A model generated the notes under the pieces. It had not been told where the DNA came from, made no database searches, and saw only the letters and a list, made by a program, of their open reading frames with translations. The position numbers and the translations under genes were made by a program. 39,816 nt of DNA. Origin: an uncultured Candidatus Saccharibacteria bacterium. GTDB taxonomy: Bacteria; Patescibacteriota; Saccharimonadia; Saccharimonadales; Saccharimonadaceae. This document shows positions 39,671 to 39,816 of this stretch, in pieces; the stretch's first letter is position 1; each line of letters opens with the position of its first letter. The stretch spans positions 1 to 39,816 of the forward strand of contig CAMKRV010000007.1 of the NCBI GenBank assembly GCA_946415265.1. The letters are read 5' to 3'.

Positions 39671-39816
39671 AAGGCGATGGACCTATTAGTACGCTTCGGC
39701 TCCATACATTACTGTACTTCCACCTTGCGCCTATCAACCAGATTTTCTTTCTGGAGTCTCCTAGGGAATTCTTATCTTGGAGTGGGCTTCGCGCTTAATA
39801 TGCTTTCAGCGCTTAT
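39671..39816 (-). rRNA. rrl: 23S ribosomal RNA, 3' end (partial)
   Basis: The plus strand reads the complement of the conserved 23S 3' domain (GGACCTATTAGTACG, GCGCCTATCAACC, TGGGCTTCGCGCTTA, ATGCTTTCAGCGCTTAT). It runs off the right edge; the exact 3' boundary is approximate. Confidence 0.93.

Noticed and set aside
39183-39737. Minus-strand ORFs in the rRNA region
   Set aside because: They lie in 5S rRNA, the 5S-like copy and the spacer; repeated peptide segments come from the duplicated 5S.

Overview
The window looks like chromosome from a small, AT-rich Patescibacteria (CPR) genome, most likely a Candidatus Saccharibacteria (TM7) relative. I infer this from the gene mix: PIN-PhoH ATPase, Der, DUF3048, PEGA and DUF2207 envelope proteins, an RNase J with a long basic extension, a short MetK, and a family of Asn/Ser/Thr-rich surface proteins ending in FISUMP domains. 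It uses the standard genetic code. No IS element, prophage, CRISPR array or reverse transcriptase is visible.

Layout. 1-1454: 3' part of a FISUMP surface gene. 1447-5391: pth, PIN-PhoH, der, tRNA-Glu. 5466-12867: envelope genes (DUF3048, a C-terminally anchored surface protein, a DUF4367-like protein, a PEGA protein, sortase) with gltX among them. 12915-13711: tRNA-Leu(CAA) and a Nudix hydrolase. 13747-17161: second FISUMP gene, and metK behind a SAM riboswitch. 17298-19177: glycosyltransferase and CDP-alcohol phosphatidyltransferase. 19221-23187: DUF2207 protein, then a smpB-xth-ribokinase-fold-like operon. 23188-23891: a 700-base gene-poor stretch with a possible small RNA/small ORF pair and a long leader RNA. 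23892-25433: third FISUMP gene. 25439-28030: GT8-acyltransferase-GT8 operon. 28199-30630: tRNA-Leu(TAA) and a redox cluster (trxB, trxA, glutathione peroxidase). 30789-31772: two toxin-like genes sharing a duplicated 108-bp 5' region. 31882-33718: fourth FISUMP gene with leader. 34269-37928: RNase J and nusA, divergent. 38084-39175: two unknown genes. 39226-39816: 5S-like relic, 5S rRNA and the 3' end of 23S rRNA.

Three observations stand out. (1) All three FISUMP genes whose 5' ends are in the window carry the same long leader. A stem begins at the predicted transcription start, a second stem holds one strand of a 15-bp helix in its loop, the partner strand is followed by a U-run, and a third strand downstream can compete for that partner. 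The stems are conserved in position but differ in sequence, so base pairing is preserved by covariation. This looks like an undescribed attenuator-type cis-regulatory RNA controlling a surface-protein family. (2) A SAM-I type riboswitch upstream of metK has its P1 and P4 3' strands overlapping the metK start codon and Shine-Dalgarno. (3) At least 13 genes are preceded by an extended -10 (mostly TGnTATAAT) placed almost always exactly 6 nt before the ATG, which predicts leaderless mRNAs as a main expression mode. Genes with real leaders instead have clear Shine-Dalgarno sequences.

Other candidates: short terminated transcripts, a 178-nt rod-like RNA before nusA, a two-copy structured repeat, a degenerate 5S copy with compensatory changes, and a C-rich hypervariable tail in one FISUMP gene that resembles a diversity-generating retroelement target.
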